Below, piece by piece: positions 17,459-27,526 of a DNA stretch of 64,000 nucleotides. The position numbers and the translations under genes are program-made. Source of the stretch: Gammaproteobacteria bacterium RIFCSPHIGHO2_12_FULL_36_30 (lineage in GTDB: Bacteria; Pseudomonadota; Gammaproteobacteria; Coxiellales; Coxiellaceae). Position 1 is the stretch's first letter. Each line of letters starts with the position of its first letter. The stretch spans positions 1-64,000 of the forward strand of contig MGXU01000001.1 of NCBI GenBank assembly GCA_001801815.1. The letters are read 5' to 3'. The notes below the pieces were generated by a model that did no database searches, was not told the DNA's origin, and saw nothing but the letters and a program-made list of their open reading frames with translations.

Positions 17459-18118
17459 CTATTTTTTCATTATGCTTTTCAAGGGTTTTTGGAATAAGCT
17501 GTTGGAACAAGATCGTAAAAATTCAGTTCCTAAATCTGAAACACACACTTCGAGTTCAAGATGTTCTTGTTTTGCATATCGAATACATTGTGATTCCGTC
17601 ATCCAATAACCATCTTCACGACAGAACTGATATACATTCTTTTTTATTTTTTGAACGCGAATGATGCGGTAAACTTCAACAATTTTCCCCGTCTGAAAAC
17701 CTTCAAAATGTTGAATAGCTTCCCACAATTTTTTAAATTGTGTTTTTGTGAAATTTTTTATTTTAGTATTGCTGTAAACACCGGTTTTTTCACGCAGATA
17801 TTTTTCATATTGCTTAGTAGGATTACACTTAGGTGGTGCAAAAATATAAATCATGTCGTGCAATGACATATTGCCAAATGAAGTGATTAATGAATCAAGC
17901 AAAGAAGCATGTCCGTCTTTTTTATTTGGAAAAATAGCGAAAAAATGTGTAGCGCCAATTTGATTATGTCTTTTGCTAATCGCTCCAGCGTATACATTGC
18001 CTGGATTATGATTTCGCCAAGTCCATGTGCCACCCGAAAAACGAAAATGCTTTCCAGTTACATCGGTATAAATTACAGAGTGTCGCATTCCGCCAACAGC
18101 TTTGATAAATTGTTTCAT
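17459..18118 (-). CDS. NPGN-motif lytic/phage-structural-like protein
   Basis: 219 residues, no signal peptide. The central part carries a pattern seen in phage-associated lysozyme-like and structural P5-like proteins: WRNHNPGNV (about residues 34-42), an IG..HFFAIFPNKKDGHASLLDSL segment, LHDMIYIFAPPKCNPTKQYEKYL and a following KTGVYSN. This points to peptidoglycan binding or cleavage, or a phage-derived remnant; no catalytic residue can be assigned with certainty. The C-terminal 90 residues are not recognised. ATG 18118 is the only good start. Confidence 0.55.
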   Translation of the reverse strand: MKQFIKAVGGMRHSVIYTDVTGKHFRFSGGTWTWRNHNPGNVYAGAISKRHNQIGATHFFAIFPNKKDGHASLLDSLITSFGNMSLHDMIYIFAPPKCNPTKQYEKYLREKTGVYSNTKIKNFTKTQFKKLWEAIQHFEGFQTGKIVEVYRIIRVQKIKKNVYQFCREDGYWMTESQCIRYAKQEHLELEVCVSDLGTEFLRSCSNSLFQKPLKSIMKK

Positions 18119-18177
18119 ATTTTTCTCGATTTTTTTGCGCGAGAAAATTATAGTCTTGTATATTTGTAATTGAAATA

Positions 18178-19455
18178 CTATGTTAATTTATTTTTTAATG
18201 GAAATTTCAGTGTTGATTGCAATGTTTTTAATTGTGATGCATCAAGTGTTGGCACAGAATGTAACACGCGATAATTTTTCCACGCACGTGATTGCATTAA
18301 TATTTCAACAATTTTATTCGCTAATTTATTGGGAGAATTTTTATCATTTCTGATATCAGCTGTTACAGAAATAACTGTATCGTACGAGGGAATCCAATAA
18401 TAAATAAAATCAGTAGCAAGTGTGCTACCTTCATAAATCCATACTTTGCCTAAAGATTGTGTAGTTTGTTCTGTAAGGGCAAATCCAAAACCATCTGATG
18501 AAACTGGCTGCCCCAATGTGCAACCTGTTTTAGATCCAGACCAACAAACCAACGATTTCATTTCATGCAACTGTTGTGATGCTAATGTTTTCCCGCTAAA
18601 TAAAGAACGAATCCAACGCGTGAGATCACTTGTATTTGATAACATACATCCCGCTGAATTTGCCCAAGACAAACCTTTTGAAGATTCATCCTTTGCTTCT
18701 TCGCCAGGATATTCATCATAAGAACTCACGGCGTGTAAATTAGTATTACGAGAATAATTATTTGCGCCAGCGTAATGGGTATTTAGTAAATTTAAATGTG
18801 TTGATCCTAATAATTTTTCATTTATATTTTGTGTTACAGTTTGTCCCGTTACATTTTCAATAATTTTTCCAGCTAAAATATAATCGGTATTTGAGTAATA
18901 CCAGCTTTTTCCAGGCGCAAAATAATCAGGATGTTTTGCGGCAATATTAATTAATTGTGTCGCGGTAAAATGCAAATCCGGATTTTGCGTAACTTCTGCA
19001 ATAAAATTTTTATCTTCTGTGTAATTATCAATCCCACTCGTCATATTTAATAATTGTTTAATTGTGACGTTTTGCCATTCTTGCGGCCATGTTGGATGTT
19101 TTGAAAAATCAATATATTTATCGATAGGATCATTAATATTTAATTTTCCTTGTGTTTCTAATTGTAAAATGAGTACCGCAACAAATGCTTTTGTATTACT
19201 GCCAATTTGAAACAAACTATCTGTTGTTATTTTATTTTTTCCATTTAATTTCGTTGTACCGGATACAAAATTACGTGATGCATATTCGCCTGGTAAACTT
19301 ACACTCACCTGCATCGCGGGCGCAGCATTTTGAATACGTGTTTGATCAAGTGCTGCTTGTATTTTTGCATTCGTGCTTTCAGCGTCAAGTGCGAAAGTTG
19401 AGAATGAAATTGCGGAAAGGAAAATAAATAATATTTTTTTAATCTGTACGGGCAT
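18178..19455 (-). CDS. secreted beta-lactamase-family serine hydrolase
   Basis: 425 residues from ATG 19455, which opens a signal peptide (MPVQIKKILFIFLSAISFS). Class C beta-lactamase / DD-peptidase fold: SNTK near residue 87 is the nucleophile SxxK, YSNTDY near 190 the second motif (YxN), and YEGSTLATDF near 360 probably the third (HxG-like position with Glu). Segments QLLNMTSGID and LLGSTHLNLLNT match the family. It is likely periplasmic. Such proteins can be carboxypeptidases, esterases or lactamases; the altered third motif argues against calling it AmpC. Confidence 0.8.
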   Translation of the reverse strand: MPVQIKKILFIFLSAISFSTFALDAESTNAKIQAALDQTRIQNAAPAMQVSVSLPGEYASRNFVSGTTKLNGKNKITTDSLFQIGSNTKAFVAVLILQLETQGKLNINDPIDKYIDFSKHPTWPQEWQNVTIKQLLNMTSGIDNYTEDKNFIAEVTQNPDLHFTATQLINIAAKHPDYFAPGKSWYYSNTDYILAGKIIENVTGQTVTQNINEKLLGSTHLNLLNTHYAGANNYSRNTNLHAVSSYDEYPGEEAKDESSKGLSWANSAGCMLSNTSDLTRWIRSLFSGKTLASQQLHEMKSLVCWSGSKTGCTLGQPVSSDGFGFALTEQTTQSLGKVWIYEGSTLATDFIYYWIPSYDTVISVTADIRNDKNSPNKLANKIVEILMQSRAWKNYRVLHSVPTLDASQLKTLQSTLKFPLKNKLT

Positions 19456-19562
19456 GATAATTCTCAGCGAGTTCAGTATGAATGCGTGAAGAATATACGA
19501 TCGAGATATATTGATCAATAAAATATCAAAATAAAGATGAGGGAATTAGATGAAACGTACTT

Positions 19563-20477
19563 TTACGCTGTAACAGACTGCGCCGTTGAATAACAAAGCG
19601 GTGCTTTGCTTGCATCATCAAATGTAATTAATTCCCATGCGTCTTTTTGCGATAATAATTCACGCATGAGTGCATTGTTGATTGCGTGCCCTGATTTGTA
19701 ACCAGTAAACGCACCAATTAAATTATGTCCTAATAAATATAAATCACCGACAACATCTAAGATTTTATGTTTTACAAATTCATCGGGATAACGTAAACCT
19801 TCTTCATTCATAATTTTAATTGTGTCTAATACAATTGCATTATCTAAACTCGCGCCGCGTGCTAAATTTTTTTCACGAATCATTTCATAATCTGCTAAAA
19901 AACCAAATGTGCGCGCACGTGAAATATCTTTCACATAAGATGCGGAAGAAAAATCAACGATGATGGATTGTTGGCTATTTGAAATGACGGGATGGTTAAA
20001 TGCAATTTCAAATGCAACACGAAATCCATCAAATGGTTCTAATTTTGCAAACTTTTCACCAACGCGCACTTCAATTGTTTTTTTAATTTTAATAAATTTT
20101 TTCGGCGCATCTTGTTCTTCAATTCCCGCCGATTCAATTAAAAAAATAAATGGGCTTGAACTTCCATCCATGATCGGTAATTCTGATAAAGATAAATCGA
20201 CATAACAATTATCGATATTTAATCCTGCAAATGCCGATAATAAATGTTCTACTGTTGAAATGCGTACTTCTTTTTTTTCTAAGCATGTGCATAAATCTGT
20301 GTTGCCAATAAAAGCAACTTGCGCGGGAATTTCAACGGGTTCATTTAAATCAACGCGACGAAAAATGATGCCGGTATTAATTGGTGCTGGACGTAAAGTT
20401 AAATATACTTTTTCGCCTAAATGAACGCCGATGCCGGTTGCGTGAATTGCATTTTTTAACGTACGTTGCCTGATCAT
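19563..20477 (-). CDS. lpxC: UDP-3-O-acyl-N-acetylglucosamine deacetylase
   Basis: 304 residues, full length. LpxC catalyses the committed step of lipid A synthesis. Seen: [19 protein letters not shown], the zinc His in [29 protein letters not shown], and the second zinc and catalytic set in [16 protein letters not shown] with the loop [17 protein letters not shown]. The cell therefore makes lipid A. It is the last gene of the dcw cluster, 135 bp after ftsZ, as in E. coli and relatives. Confidence 0.97.
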   Translation of the reverse strand: MIRQRTLKNAIHATGIGVHLGEKVYLTLRPAPINTGIIFRRVDLNEPVEIPAQVAFIGNTDLCTCLEKKEVRISTVEHLLSAFAGLNIDNCYVDLSLSELPIMDGSSSPFIFLIESAGIEEQDAPKKFIKIKKTIEVRVGEKFAKLEPFDGFRVAFEIAFNHPVISNSQQSIIVDFSSASYVKDISRARTFGFLADYEMIREKNLARGASLDNAIVLDTIKIMNEEGLRYPDEFVKHKILDVVGDLYLLGHNLIGAFTGYKSGHAINNALMRELLSQKDAWELITFDDASKAPLCYSTAQSVTA

Positions 20478-20612
20478 TTTTTCTCGCTATAAAAATAGGG
20501 TATTTTGTCAAAGTTTTGGGGGGAATTCAAAGGATAAAAAGTGTGGTGTGGGTATGAAAAATCAGCGGCAAAGTTTAATATTTTTTACACTCACACCGTC
20601 ACTCACACTTTC
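20478..20612. other. lpxC-ftsZ gap with GTGTG / ACTCACAC simple-sequence stretches
   Basis: The 135-bp gap contains GTGTGGTGTGGGT (20540-20552) and CACTCACACCGTCACTCACAC (split, about 20588-20608) on the plus strand. These purine/pyrimidine-strand-biased repeats resemble those at 50.1 and 53.5 kb. No gene is seen. They may serve the ftsZ end or the lpxC promoter. Confidence 0.4.
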
Positions 20613-21809
20613 CTAATCTTCCTGCTTCCTCAAAAACGCCGGAATATCGAGAAATTCCATTTCTTTTTCGCGATCAACTTCTGCAGTTACGGGTTGTGCG
20701 ACTTGTGGTTTTGCACTGTCTTGATTACGCAAATAAGTTGGGCGTTCGAGCTGATGATAATCTAATGTGCCATCTGTGCGAGTTGTGCGCGCAGGACGAA
20801 TTGGGGCAGCGTAATTTCCACCTGCACTCACAATTCCTGCCGTGCCGCCACGATTAGTTCCTAAACCCGTAACAACAACTGTCACGCGTAATTCATCTGT
20901 TAATTCTGGATCAATTACAGTTCCAACAACAACCGTAGCAGATTCAGAAGCAAATGCTTTTACTGCTTCACCAACCGCTTCAAATTCACCGATCGACATA
21001 TCCATGCCAGCAGTAATGTTAACTAACACACCTTTTGCACCGCTAAAATCAATGTCTTCTAATAATGGGCTTGCAATTGCAGCTTCTGCCGCTTCACGTG
21101 CGCGATTTTCACCAGTTGAAACACCAGTTCCCATCATCGCCATTCCCATTTCTGACATCACTGTGCGAACATCTGCAAAATCCACATTAATTAAACCGGG
21201 ACGTGTAATTAAATCTGCAATTCCTTTCACTGCGCCAAATAACACGTTATTTGCAGCTTTAAATGCATTTAATAAAGAAATATTTTTTCCAAGCACGCTT
21301 AATAATTTATTATTTGGAATTGTGATTAAGGAATCAACATATTTTGATAATGCTTTAATTCCTTCTTCTGCAATTTCCATTCGTTTGCGACCTTCAAATG
21401 CAAAAGGTTTTGTGACAACTGCAACTGTTAGAATTCCTAATTCTTTTGCAACTTCTGCAAAAATTGGCGCAGCCCCAGTTCCGGTTCCGCCACCCATTCC
21501 AGCGGTTAAAAAAACCATGTCGGTGCCTGCAAGTAATTCACGAATATGATTGCGATTTTCTTCAGCGGCTTGACGACCGACTTCAGGATTTGCGCCTGCG
21601 CCTAATCCTTTTGTAATTTCTTCACCTAAATGCAACGTGTTTCGCGCGCTTGATTTACCAAGTGCTTGCGCATCTGTGTTCGCACAAATAAATTCGACAC
21701 CTTCAATGTGTTCAGACATCATGTGTTCAATCGCGTTACCACCGCCGCCACCAATACCAACAACTTTTATTTTTGCGTTGTGCGCTAAGTTATCGCTTAA
21801 TTCAAACAT
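20613..21809 (-). CDS. ftsZ: cell division GTPase FtsZ
   Basis: 398 residues, normal length. FtsZ forms the cytokinetic ring. [16 protein letters not shown] opens the nucleotide domain, the tubulin signature GGGTGTG is at residues 106-112, and the T7-loop is [12 protein letters not shown] long unstructured linker ends in the conserved partner-binding peptide [11 protein letters not shown] at the C-terminus, the site for FtsA and ZipA. It directly follows ftsA (10-bp gap). GAGGAGAG gives a strong ribosome binding site. Confidence 0.98.
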   Translation of the reverse strand: MFELSDNLAHNAKIKVVGIGGGGGNAIEHMMSEHIEGVEFICANTDAQALGKSSARNTLHLGEEITKGLGAGANPEVGRQAAEENRNHIRELLAGTDMVFLTAGMGGGTGTGAAPIFAEVAKELGILTVAVVTKPFAFEGRKRMEIAEEGIKALSKYVDSLITIPNNKLLSVLGKNISLLNAFKAANNVLFGAVKGIADLITRPGLINVDFADVRTVMSEMGMAMMGTGVSTGENRAREAAEAAIASPLLEDIDFSGAKGVLVNITAGMDMSIGEFEAVGEAVKAFASESATVVVGTVIDPELTDELRVTVVVTGLGTNRGGTAGIVSAGGNYAAPIRPARTTRTDGTLDYHQLERPTYLRNQDSAKPQVAQPVTAEVDREKEMEFLDIPAFLRKQED

Positions 21810-21819
21810 GATACTCTCC

Positions 21820-23061
21820 TCAAAAATTCCCTTGAAACCAATTCCGCATACGTGACCATAAATTAGGTAATCCGCGATTCATCACAAGCGGCTGTGGATT
21901 ATCTTGTTGTTGTAATCCGTATAACAACAACCCAACAGCAGTTGAAAACGTCGGATCTTCACGCACGTCAATTAATCCGCTCACATTTTGCGGCAACCCC
22001 AAGCGAACCGGCATTTGAAAAATAGACTCTGCCAATTCAATGCAACCTTCAACTTTGGATGCACCACCAGTTAATACAATACCAGCAGAAATCAAATCTT
22101 CAAAACCACTTCGACGCAATTCTGCCAATACCAATGAAAATAATTCTTCATAACGAGCATGGACGACTTGCGCCAATGCCTTACGTTGAATTTGTTGTGG
22201 CGGACGCTTTGAAATACAAGGTACTTGAATCATTTCATTCGGATCAATTGTGACTGGCGAAACAGATGCATATTGTTTTTTAATTTGTTCTGCATTTTGT
22301 GTTGGGGTGCGAAGTGCAACTGCAATATCATTTGTGACATGATCACCTGCAATCGGTATTACAGCAGTGTGACGTATTGCACCATCGGTGAAAATTGCGA
22401 CATCAGTTGTGCCGCCACCGATATCAATCATGCAAACACCCAATTCTTTTTCATCATCAGTTAACACTGCAAAACTCGATGCCAACTGCTCCAAAATAAT
22501 ATCATTCACTTGCAAACCACAGCGTCGCACACATTTTGTGATGTTTTGTGCCGCTGCAACAGCACCTGCAACAATATGGACTTTTGCTTCTAATCGAACA
22601 CCGGACATGCCAACTGGTTCGCGCACACCTTCTTGCGCATCAACAATAAATTCTTGCGGTAAAATGTGTAAAATTTTGTGGTCAGCTGAAATTGCCACTG
22701 CTTTTGCAGCATCAATTACGCGATCAACATCAGTTTGATTTACTTCACGATCGCGAATAGCTACAATGCCATGTGAATTTAAACTCGTAATATGACTTCC
22801 TGCGATACCAGTAAATACTTCATAAATATCACAACCCGCCATTAATTCCGCTTCTTCAATTGCACGCTGAATTGATTGCACTGTTGACTCAATATTTACA
22901 ACCATGCCGCGTTTCAAACCACGCGAAGGATGCACGCCAAAACCAACAATTTCAATTTGATTATCTAATGTGAGTTCGCCAACTAAGGCCGCAATTTTAT
23001 TGGTGCCAATATCAAGCGCAACAATTAAATTTTTATCCATTTTTTTATTTTTTTTACGCAT
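21820..23061 (-). CDS. ftsA: cell division actin-like protein FtsA
   Basis: 413 residues from ATG 23061, which has GGGAG 12 bases upstream; the next Met ([15 protein letters not shown]) has only A-rich sequence before it. FtsA tethers FtsZ to the membrane. The phosphate-1 loop [15 protein letters not shown], the SHI/1C domain segment, [16 protein letters not shown], and [15 protein letters not shown] are all present. The C-terminal amphipathic membrane-targeting helix reads [13 protein letters not shown]. Confidence 0.97.
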   Translation of the reverse strand: MRKKNKKMDKNLIVALDIGTNKIAALVGELTLDNQIEIVGFGVHPSRGLKRGMVVNIESTVQSIQRAIEEAELMAGCDIYEVFTGIAGSHITSLNSHGIVAIRDREVNQTDVDRVIDAAKAVAISADHKILHILPQEFIVDAQEGVREPVGMSGVRLEAKVHIVAGAVAAAQNITKCVRRCGLQVNDIILEQLASSFAVLTDDEKELGVCMIDIGGGTTDVAIFTDGAIRHTAVIPIAGDHVTNDIAVALRTPTQNAEQIKKQYASVSPVTIDPNEMIQVPCISKRPPQQIQRKALAQVVHARYEELFSLVLAELRRSGFEDLISAGIVLTGGASKVEGCIELAESIFQMPVRLGLPQNVSGLIDVREDPTFSTAVGLLLYGLQQQDNPQPLVMNRGLPNLWSRMRNWFQGNF

Positions 23062-23154
23062 ATGGATTTTTTTCTCCCTGTCAATCTGAAATGCAACAAC
23101 TCATTCAAAATAGTATAAGCGAACAAATTGAGTTGCACTATAAAAATCGATACT

Positions 23155-23904
23155 TTATGCTTTGTTTTCTGCGTATTTTACAGCAACGCCATTTGGATAA
23201 CGCAAATCAACTGAAACCATCGGCTTATTCGAAACTGCTATAATTCTAGGGTAAATTGCAACAAATCGCTGAAATCGCGCAGCTGCATCCTGACGACCCA
23301 TAATGACTTTCACTTGATTACTCAAAACCAAATCCCAACTTTGCGCATCATTTTCATGTAATGCAACAACAGATAAACTCAAAACATGCGCCATTGTATT
23401 CACACTTTGATAAAAATCAAATAATACTTTTGATTGATCGGCCGGGCCTTCTAAATCAGGTAAATTTTGCGGTAAAGATTTTGCATCAGGATAAAAAATA
23501 TCGCCTGTCGCATTTAAAACACCAGTTTTTCCGAATCGCGCGATAACTTGTTGTTCAATTACTTTTACTGTTAATGTGCCAGGCCAAACGCGACGAAAAG
23601 AAACATCTGCAATCCACGGAATTGATAAAAGCGCTTGTTTTGCAGCGGAAACGTTTAATGAAAAAAATCCGCCAGATATATTTGCGCTTATTATTTTTTG
23701 TAACTGAGCTGGGGTTTCATGCGCTAAATGACCCTCAATTTCAATTTGTGAAATGGGAAACGATGTTGGTTGTTGCATCCAACGCCATGCAAAAGTGCCG
23801 CCAATAATTAATCCCGTTACAACAAATACGGAAAGACAAAATAAAATAAGCGAACGGTAAGTATGAGATGATTGTGTTTGTCTGCGCGGAAGTTCAGTCG
23901 GCAT
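23155..23904 (-). CDS. ftsQ: cell division protein FtsQ
   Basis: 249 residues. A short cytoplasmic N-terminus is followed by one membrane helix (LILFCLSVFVVTGLIIGG), then the POTRA domain beginning PISQIEIEGHLAHETPAQL, and the beta-rich FtsQ domain containing PWIADVSFRRVWPGTLTV and VSVDLRYPNGVAVKY near the end. FtsQ links early and late division proteins in the periplasm. It directly follows murC with a 9-bp gap; murB and ddl, normally in between, are absent. Confidence 0.93.
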   Translation of the reverse strand: MPTELPRRQTQSSHTYRSLILFCLSVFVVTGLIIGGTFAWRWMQQPTSFPISQIEIEGHLAHETPAQLQKIISANISGGFFSLNVSAAKQALLSIPWIADVSFRRVWPGTLTVKVIEQQVIARFGKTGVLNATGDIFYPDAKSLPQNLPDLEGPADQSKVLFDFYQSVNTMAHVLSLSVVALHENDAQSWDLVLSNQVKVIMGRQDAAARFQRFVAIYPRIIAVSNKPMVSVDLRYPNGVAVKYAENKA

Positions 23905-23913
23905 ATTCCATAC

Positions 23914-25296
23914 CTACAATTTTAACATATCCACCATTGTCACAATATTACCTGCACCTTGCAATATAACAACATCATTTGGTTTGAGAACTTTTTGCAA
24001 TTCACTCGGCAAATCCGATAATTCCGGCACAAAATGCACATGCTGCATACCTGCTTTTTTTACAGCATGAAATAATGCTTGACCATCCGCACCTTCAATT
24101 TTTTGCTCACTCGCTGCATACACTTCTGTTAAAACTAATTGATCCGCATATTTTAAAACATCAACAAAATCGGTCATCAAATCTCTCGTACGTGTATAAC
24201 GATGTGGCTGAAAAACCAAAACAATACGACGATCTGGAAATGCTGATTTTGCTGCTTGCAAAGTTGCTTTTAATTCTGCTGGATGATGCCCATAATCATC
24301 GAACAATAATGCGCGGCCACCGACTACATTCATTTCGCCATGTGATTGAAAACGACGCTTCATGCCAGGAAAAGTATTTAATGCGTTTTGTATATCAACA
24401 TCAGGCAAATGATATTCACGCGCAATAATAATTGCTGCCAATGCATTTAATGCATTGTGTTTTCCTGCTAAATTTAAGGGTATTTTTAGCGATTCTTGTT
24501 TTGATGTAATCACCGTAAATTCACTTCGCAATCCATGTTGAGAAAAATTTTTTAGTTGGTAAGCAGCATCATCACTTTCACCATAAGTAATAACGCGACA
24601 TTTTATTTTCGATATTAATGCGCGAATCACAGGATCATCAATGCAAACTACGGCAAAACCATCGTCATGAATATTATTAGCAAATTGTAAAAAACTTTTT
24701 TTGAGATTTTCAAAATCGTGATCATATGTTTCCATATGATCTACATCAATATTAGTAATGACGCCAACCGTTGATGATAATAATAAAAATGTTGCGTCAC
24801 TTTCATCAGATTCCGCTATAAAAAAAGAAGATTGGCCTAATTGCATTGGCGATTGACGATCGCGCAACACACCACCAATCATAAATGTTGGATCTTTTTT
24901 TGCATATTCAAAAACCCATGCAATTAAACCTGATGTTGTCGTTTTGCCATGCGTTCCTGCGACGGCAATACCGCAATAAGATTGCATGACTTCCGCTAAT
25001 AATTGTCCGCGCGTAATAAGACGAATATTATTTGCAACTGCAGCGCATCGCTCCGGATTGTCTGCTTTGACAGCACTGGAATAAACAACTAAATCTGCAC
25101 TCTCAATATTTTTTGCTTCGTGGTGATCAAAAACAGTAATGCCTAATGATTGTAATCGTTTGGTTTGTGCATTTTGCGAAGGATCGGAACCAGCTACAAT
25201 TATGCCATTTTTATGCAATAATTCAGCTAAACCACTTAAACCAATACCGCCGATGCCGATGCAAAATACTTTGCTGGCAGATAAATTCTTTAACAC
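23914..25296 (-). CDS. murC: UDP-N-acetylmuramate--L-alanine ligase
   Basis: 460 residues. Adds L-Ala to UDP-MurNAc in peptidoglycan precursor synthesis. VFCIGIGGIGLSGLAELL at the N-terminus binds the nucleotide sugar, GTHGKTTTSGLI is the ATP loop, and GVITNIDVDHMETYDHDFEN and DDYGHHPAELKATL are Mur ligase signatures. Intact. Separated from murG by an 11-bp gap. Confidence 0.97.
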   Translation of the reverse strand: MLKNLSASKVFCIGIGGIGLSGLAELLHKNGIIVAGSDPSQNAQTKRLQSLGITVFDHHEAKNIESADLVVYSSAVKADNPERCAAVANNIRLITRGQLLAEVMQSYCGIAVAGTHGKTTTSGLIAWVFEYAKKDPTFMIGGVLRDRQSPMQLGQSSFFIAESDESDATFLLLSSTVGVITNIDVDHMETYDHDFENLKKSFLQFANNIHDDGFAVVCIDDPVIRALISKIKCRVITYGESDDAAYQLKNFSQHGLRSEFTVITSKQESLKIPLNLAGKHNALNALAAIIIAREYHLPDVDIQNALNTFPGMKRRFQSHGEMNVVGGRALLFDDYGHHPAELKATLQAAKSAFPDRRIVLVFQPHRYTRTRDLMTDFVDVLKYADQLVLTEVYAASEQKIEGADGQALFHAVKKAGMQHVHFVPELSDLPSELQKVLKPNDVVILQGAGNIVTMVDMLKL

Positions 25297-25307
25297 GAAA
25301 AATTCCT

Positions 25308-26369
25308 CTATTTTGACAACTCTGCAATAATTTTGGATGTAGCATCTGGTTGCGCGCAGATTCTCGCTTTTTCTGACATCAGATGCAATTGTTCAGTTGA
25401 AAATAATAAATTTTGTAAGCAGTCATTGAGCAGGTGTGTAGTCAAAATCGATTCGCGAAATAATTTTGCAGCGGCGGCATGTTCTAAAAATTGTGCGTTT
25501 GCGAATTGATGATCATCCGCAGCGTATGGATAAGGAATTAAAATACCGGGTAATTCAGCAGCAGCAATTTCCGAAACAGTTAATGCGCCAGCACGACAAA
25601 TCACGATATCCGCCCATCGGTACGCTTCGTCCATTTTTTCAATAAAAGAATCGATGCGATAAATTGAAGCGGTGTAATGCAAATAATTTTTTTTCGTTAA
25701 CTCAAAATCTTTTTTTCCTGTTTGGTGCCACAGTAAAAATGACTCTGGGTTTTCGCAATATGAAATCCATTGTGTCATTAATTTATTAATAGCTGTTGCG
25801 CCTTGACTGCCACCTAAAATTAAAATGCGCAGCGCTCTATTTTTAGCACGGTAATAATCGGCGTGATGAATTGCAAAAATCGATTCACGCACTGGATTAC
25901 CAACAGTAATCGCAGCAACCTTTTTTGAAAATGCATTTGGAAATGCTTGTAATACAGTGGTTGCGAAGTGAGATAATAATCTATTTGTTAATCCCGCTTT
26001 TGCATTTTGTTCGTGAATTACTAATTTTTTTCGCAACAACCAAGTGGCAATTCCACCGGGACCACTTGCATATCCACCCATTCCTAAAACACAATCCGGA
26101 TTTATTTTTTTAATCATGCCATGCGCTAAAAAAATTGCGCGCACTAAACGAAATGGTGATAATATTTTTGTTAAAAAACTTTTTCCACGAATTGCTTTGA
26201 CCGGTAAAAAATAAATTGGGAAGCGATTTGCGACCAATTTTTTTTCCATGCCAGTTTCAGTTCCCAGCCATTCAATCAAAACACCCTGCTTTTTCAGTGT
26301 TTCTGCAACAACCAGCGCAGGAAAAATATGACCGCCCGTTCCGCCAGCAATAATTAATAATTTGTTCAT
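25308..26369 (-). CDS. murG: lipid II synthase MurG
   Basis: 353 residues. MurG is the peripheral membrane glycosyltransferase that adds GlcNAc to lipid I. The glycine-rich N-terminal loop IIAGGTGGHIFPALVVAE, LGMGGYASGPGGIATWLLRK, HEQNAKAGLTNRLLS, ILGGSQGATAIN, and the donor site CRAGALTVSEIAAAELPGI are all conserved. It overlaps ftsW by 4 bp. Fully intact. Confidence 0.97.
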   Translation of the reverse strand: MNKLLIIAGGTGGHIFPALVVAETLKKQGVLIEWLGTETGMEKKLVANRFPIYFLPVKAIRGKSFLTKILSPFRLVRAIFLAHGMIKKINPDCVLGMGGYASGPGGIATWLLRKKLVIHEQNAKAGLTNRLLSHFATTVLQAFPNAFSKKVAAITVGNPVRESIFAIHHADYYRAKNRALRILILGGSQGATAINKLMTQWISYCENPESFLLWHQTGKKDFELTKKNYLHYTASIYRIDSFIEKMDEAYRWADIVICRAGALTVSEIAAAELPGILIPYPYAADDHQFANAQFLEHAAAAKLFRESILTTHLLNDCLQNLLFSTEQLHLMSEKARICAQPDATSKIIAELSK

Positions 26370-27526
26370 GATACGCGCTGCCTAATACGCGATGATGATG
26401 TGATCGAGCTGGTAGTTTGCACTTCGAACGCAACACGCAACACAATTCCGAGTGCAGCGCACGTCACCCACAAACTACTGCCGCCATAACTAATTAATGG
26501 CAACGTTAATCCTTTTGTTGGCAGCAAACCAATATTCACACCAAGATTAATAATAGTTTGAAATGCAATCCACAAACCAATTCCCCAAGATGCATATCCG
26601 CCAAACCATTGTTCGCGTTTCAATGCAGATTGTGCAATATAAATAATTCGCGCAATTAATAATACAAATAAAATAATTAATAATAATTCACCGATAAAAC
26701 CAAGCTCTTCACCAATGACTGCAAAAATAAAATCAGTATGCGCTTCCGGCAAATAAAATAATTTTTGAATGCTATTTCCTAAGCCAACACCAAATATTCC
26801 CCCACGTCCAAATGCAATTAAAGATTGTGTTAATTGGTAACCAGATCCATATGCATGTGTCCAAGGATTTAAAAAACTGGTTAAACGTAACATGCGATAC
26901 GGAGTTGTAATAATTAATCCAACCATTGCAACTGCAATTAATACAAACATGATAATAAAAGGCAATAAACGAGCGCCTGCAATAAACATCATCGACAACA
27001 TTGTCATTGCAATAACAGCAGTTGTTCCAAAATCAGGCTCACATAATAATAAAACACCCATCAAACCAAAAAATATAACAGGTTTAACAAATCCAGACAT
27101 TTTTGTTTGCACTTCATGCAAATGTCGCTGCAAAAAGCCTGCTAAATATAAAATCGACATTAATTTTACTGCTTCAGAAACTTGCAGCGAAATAAATCCT
27201 AAATGAATCCAGCGACGCGAACCATTTACTACGCTGCCGATATGCGGAACCAAGACAACCAACAAAACGAAAAAACACAGTAATAATAGTACAAAACTTA
27301 TTTCTTCCCAAAATGATAATGGAATACGCGTGATTCCCCACGTCAAGCCGACACCTGTGATTAAAAAAATAAATTGACGCAACATGTAATGAAATGGTTC
27401 GTGATATAAACGATCTGAAATGACCATGGACGCGGATGACACCATCAGCAAACCAAATAAAACCAAGACGAGTGCGATTGATAATATCCAGCGATCGTAG
27501 AGAAATAATGAAGCATTAGTTTTCAT
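26366..27526 (-). CDS. ftsW: septal peptidoglycan polymerase FtsW
   Basis: 386 residues with about ten membrane helices. FtsW is the SEDS-family lipid II polymerase working with FtsI at the septum. Signatures: DFIFAVIGEELGFIGELLL, GLLPTKGLTLPLISYGGSS, and the catalytic loop region ending in FLQRH. The N-terminal WILSIALVLVLFGLLMVSSA is typical. It overlaps murG and murD by 4 bp each, so the three are coupled. Confidence 0.96.
   Translation of the reverse strand: MKTNASLFLYDRWILSIALVLVLFGLLMVSSASMVISDRLYHEPFHYMLRQFIFLITGVGLTWGITRIPLSFWEEISFVLLLLCFFVLLVVLVPHIGSVVNGSRRWIHLGFISLQVSEAVKLMSILYLAGFLQRHLHEVQTKMSGFVKPVIFFGLMGVLLLCEPDFGTTAVIAMTMLSMMFIAGARLLPFIIMFVLIAVAMVGLIITTPYRMLRLTSFLNPWTHAYGSGYQLTQSLIAFGRGGIFGVGLGNSIQKLFYLPEAHTDFIFAVIGEELGFIGELLLIILFVLLIARIIYIAQSALKREQWFGGYASWGIGLWIAFQTIINLGVNIGLLPTKGLTLPLISYGGSSLWVTCAALGIVLRVAFEVQTTSSITSSSRIRQRVS

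Noticed and set aside
18178-19455. Calling the serine hydrolase an AmpC resistance enzyme
   Set aside because: The third motif is not the expected KTG and no AmpR-type regulator is adjacent.
20842-21549. Plus-strand 235-codon frame over ftsZ
   Set aside because: Antisense shadow of a fully conserved ftsZ.
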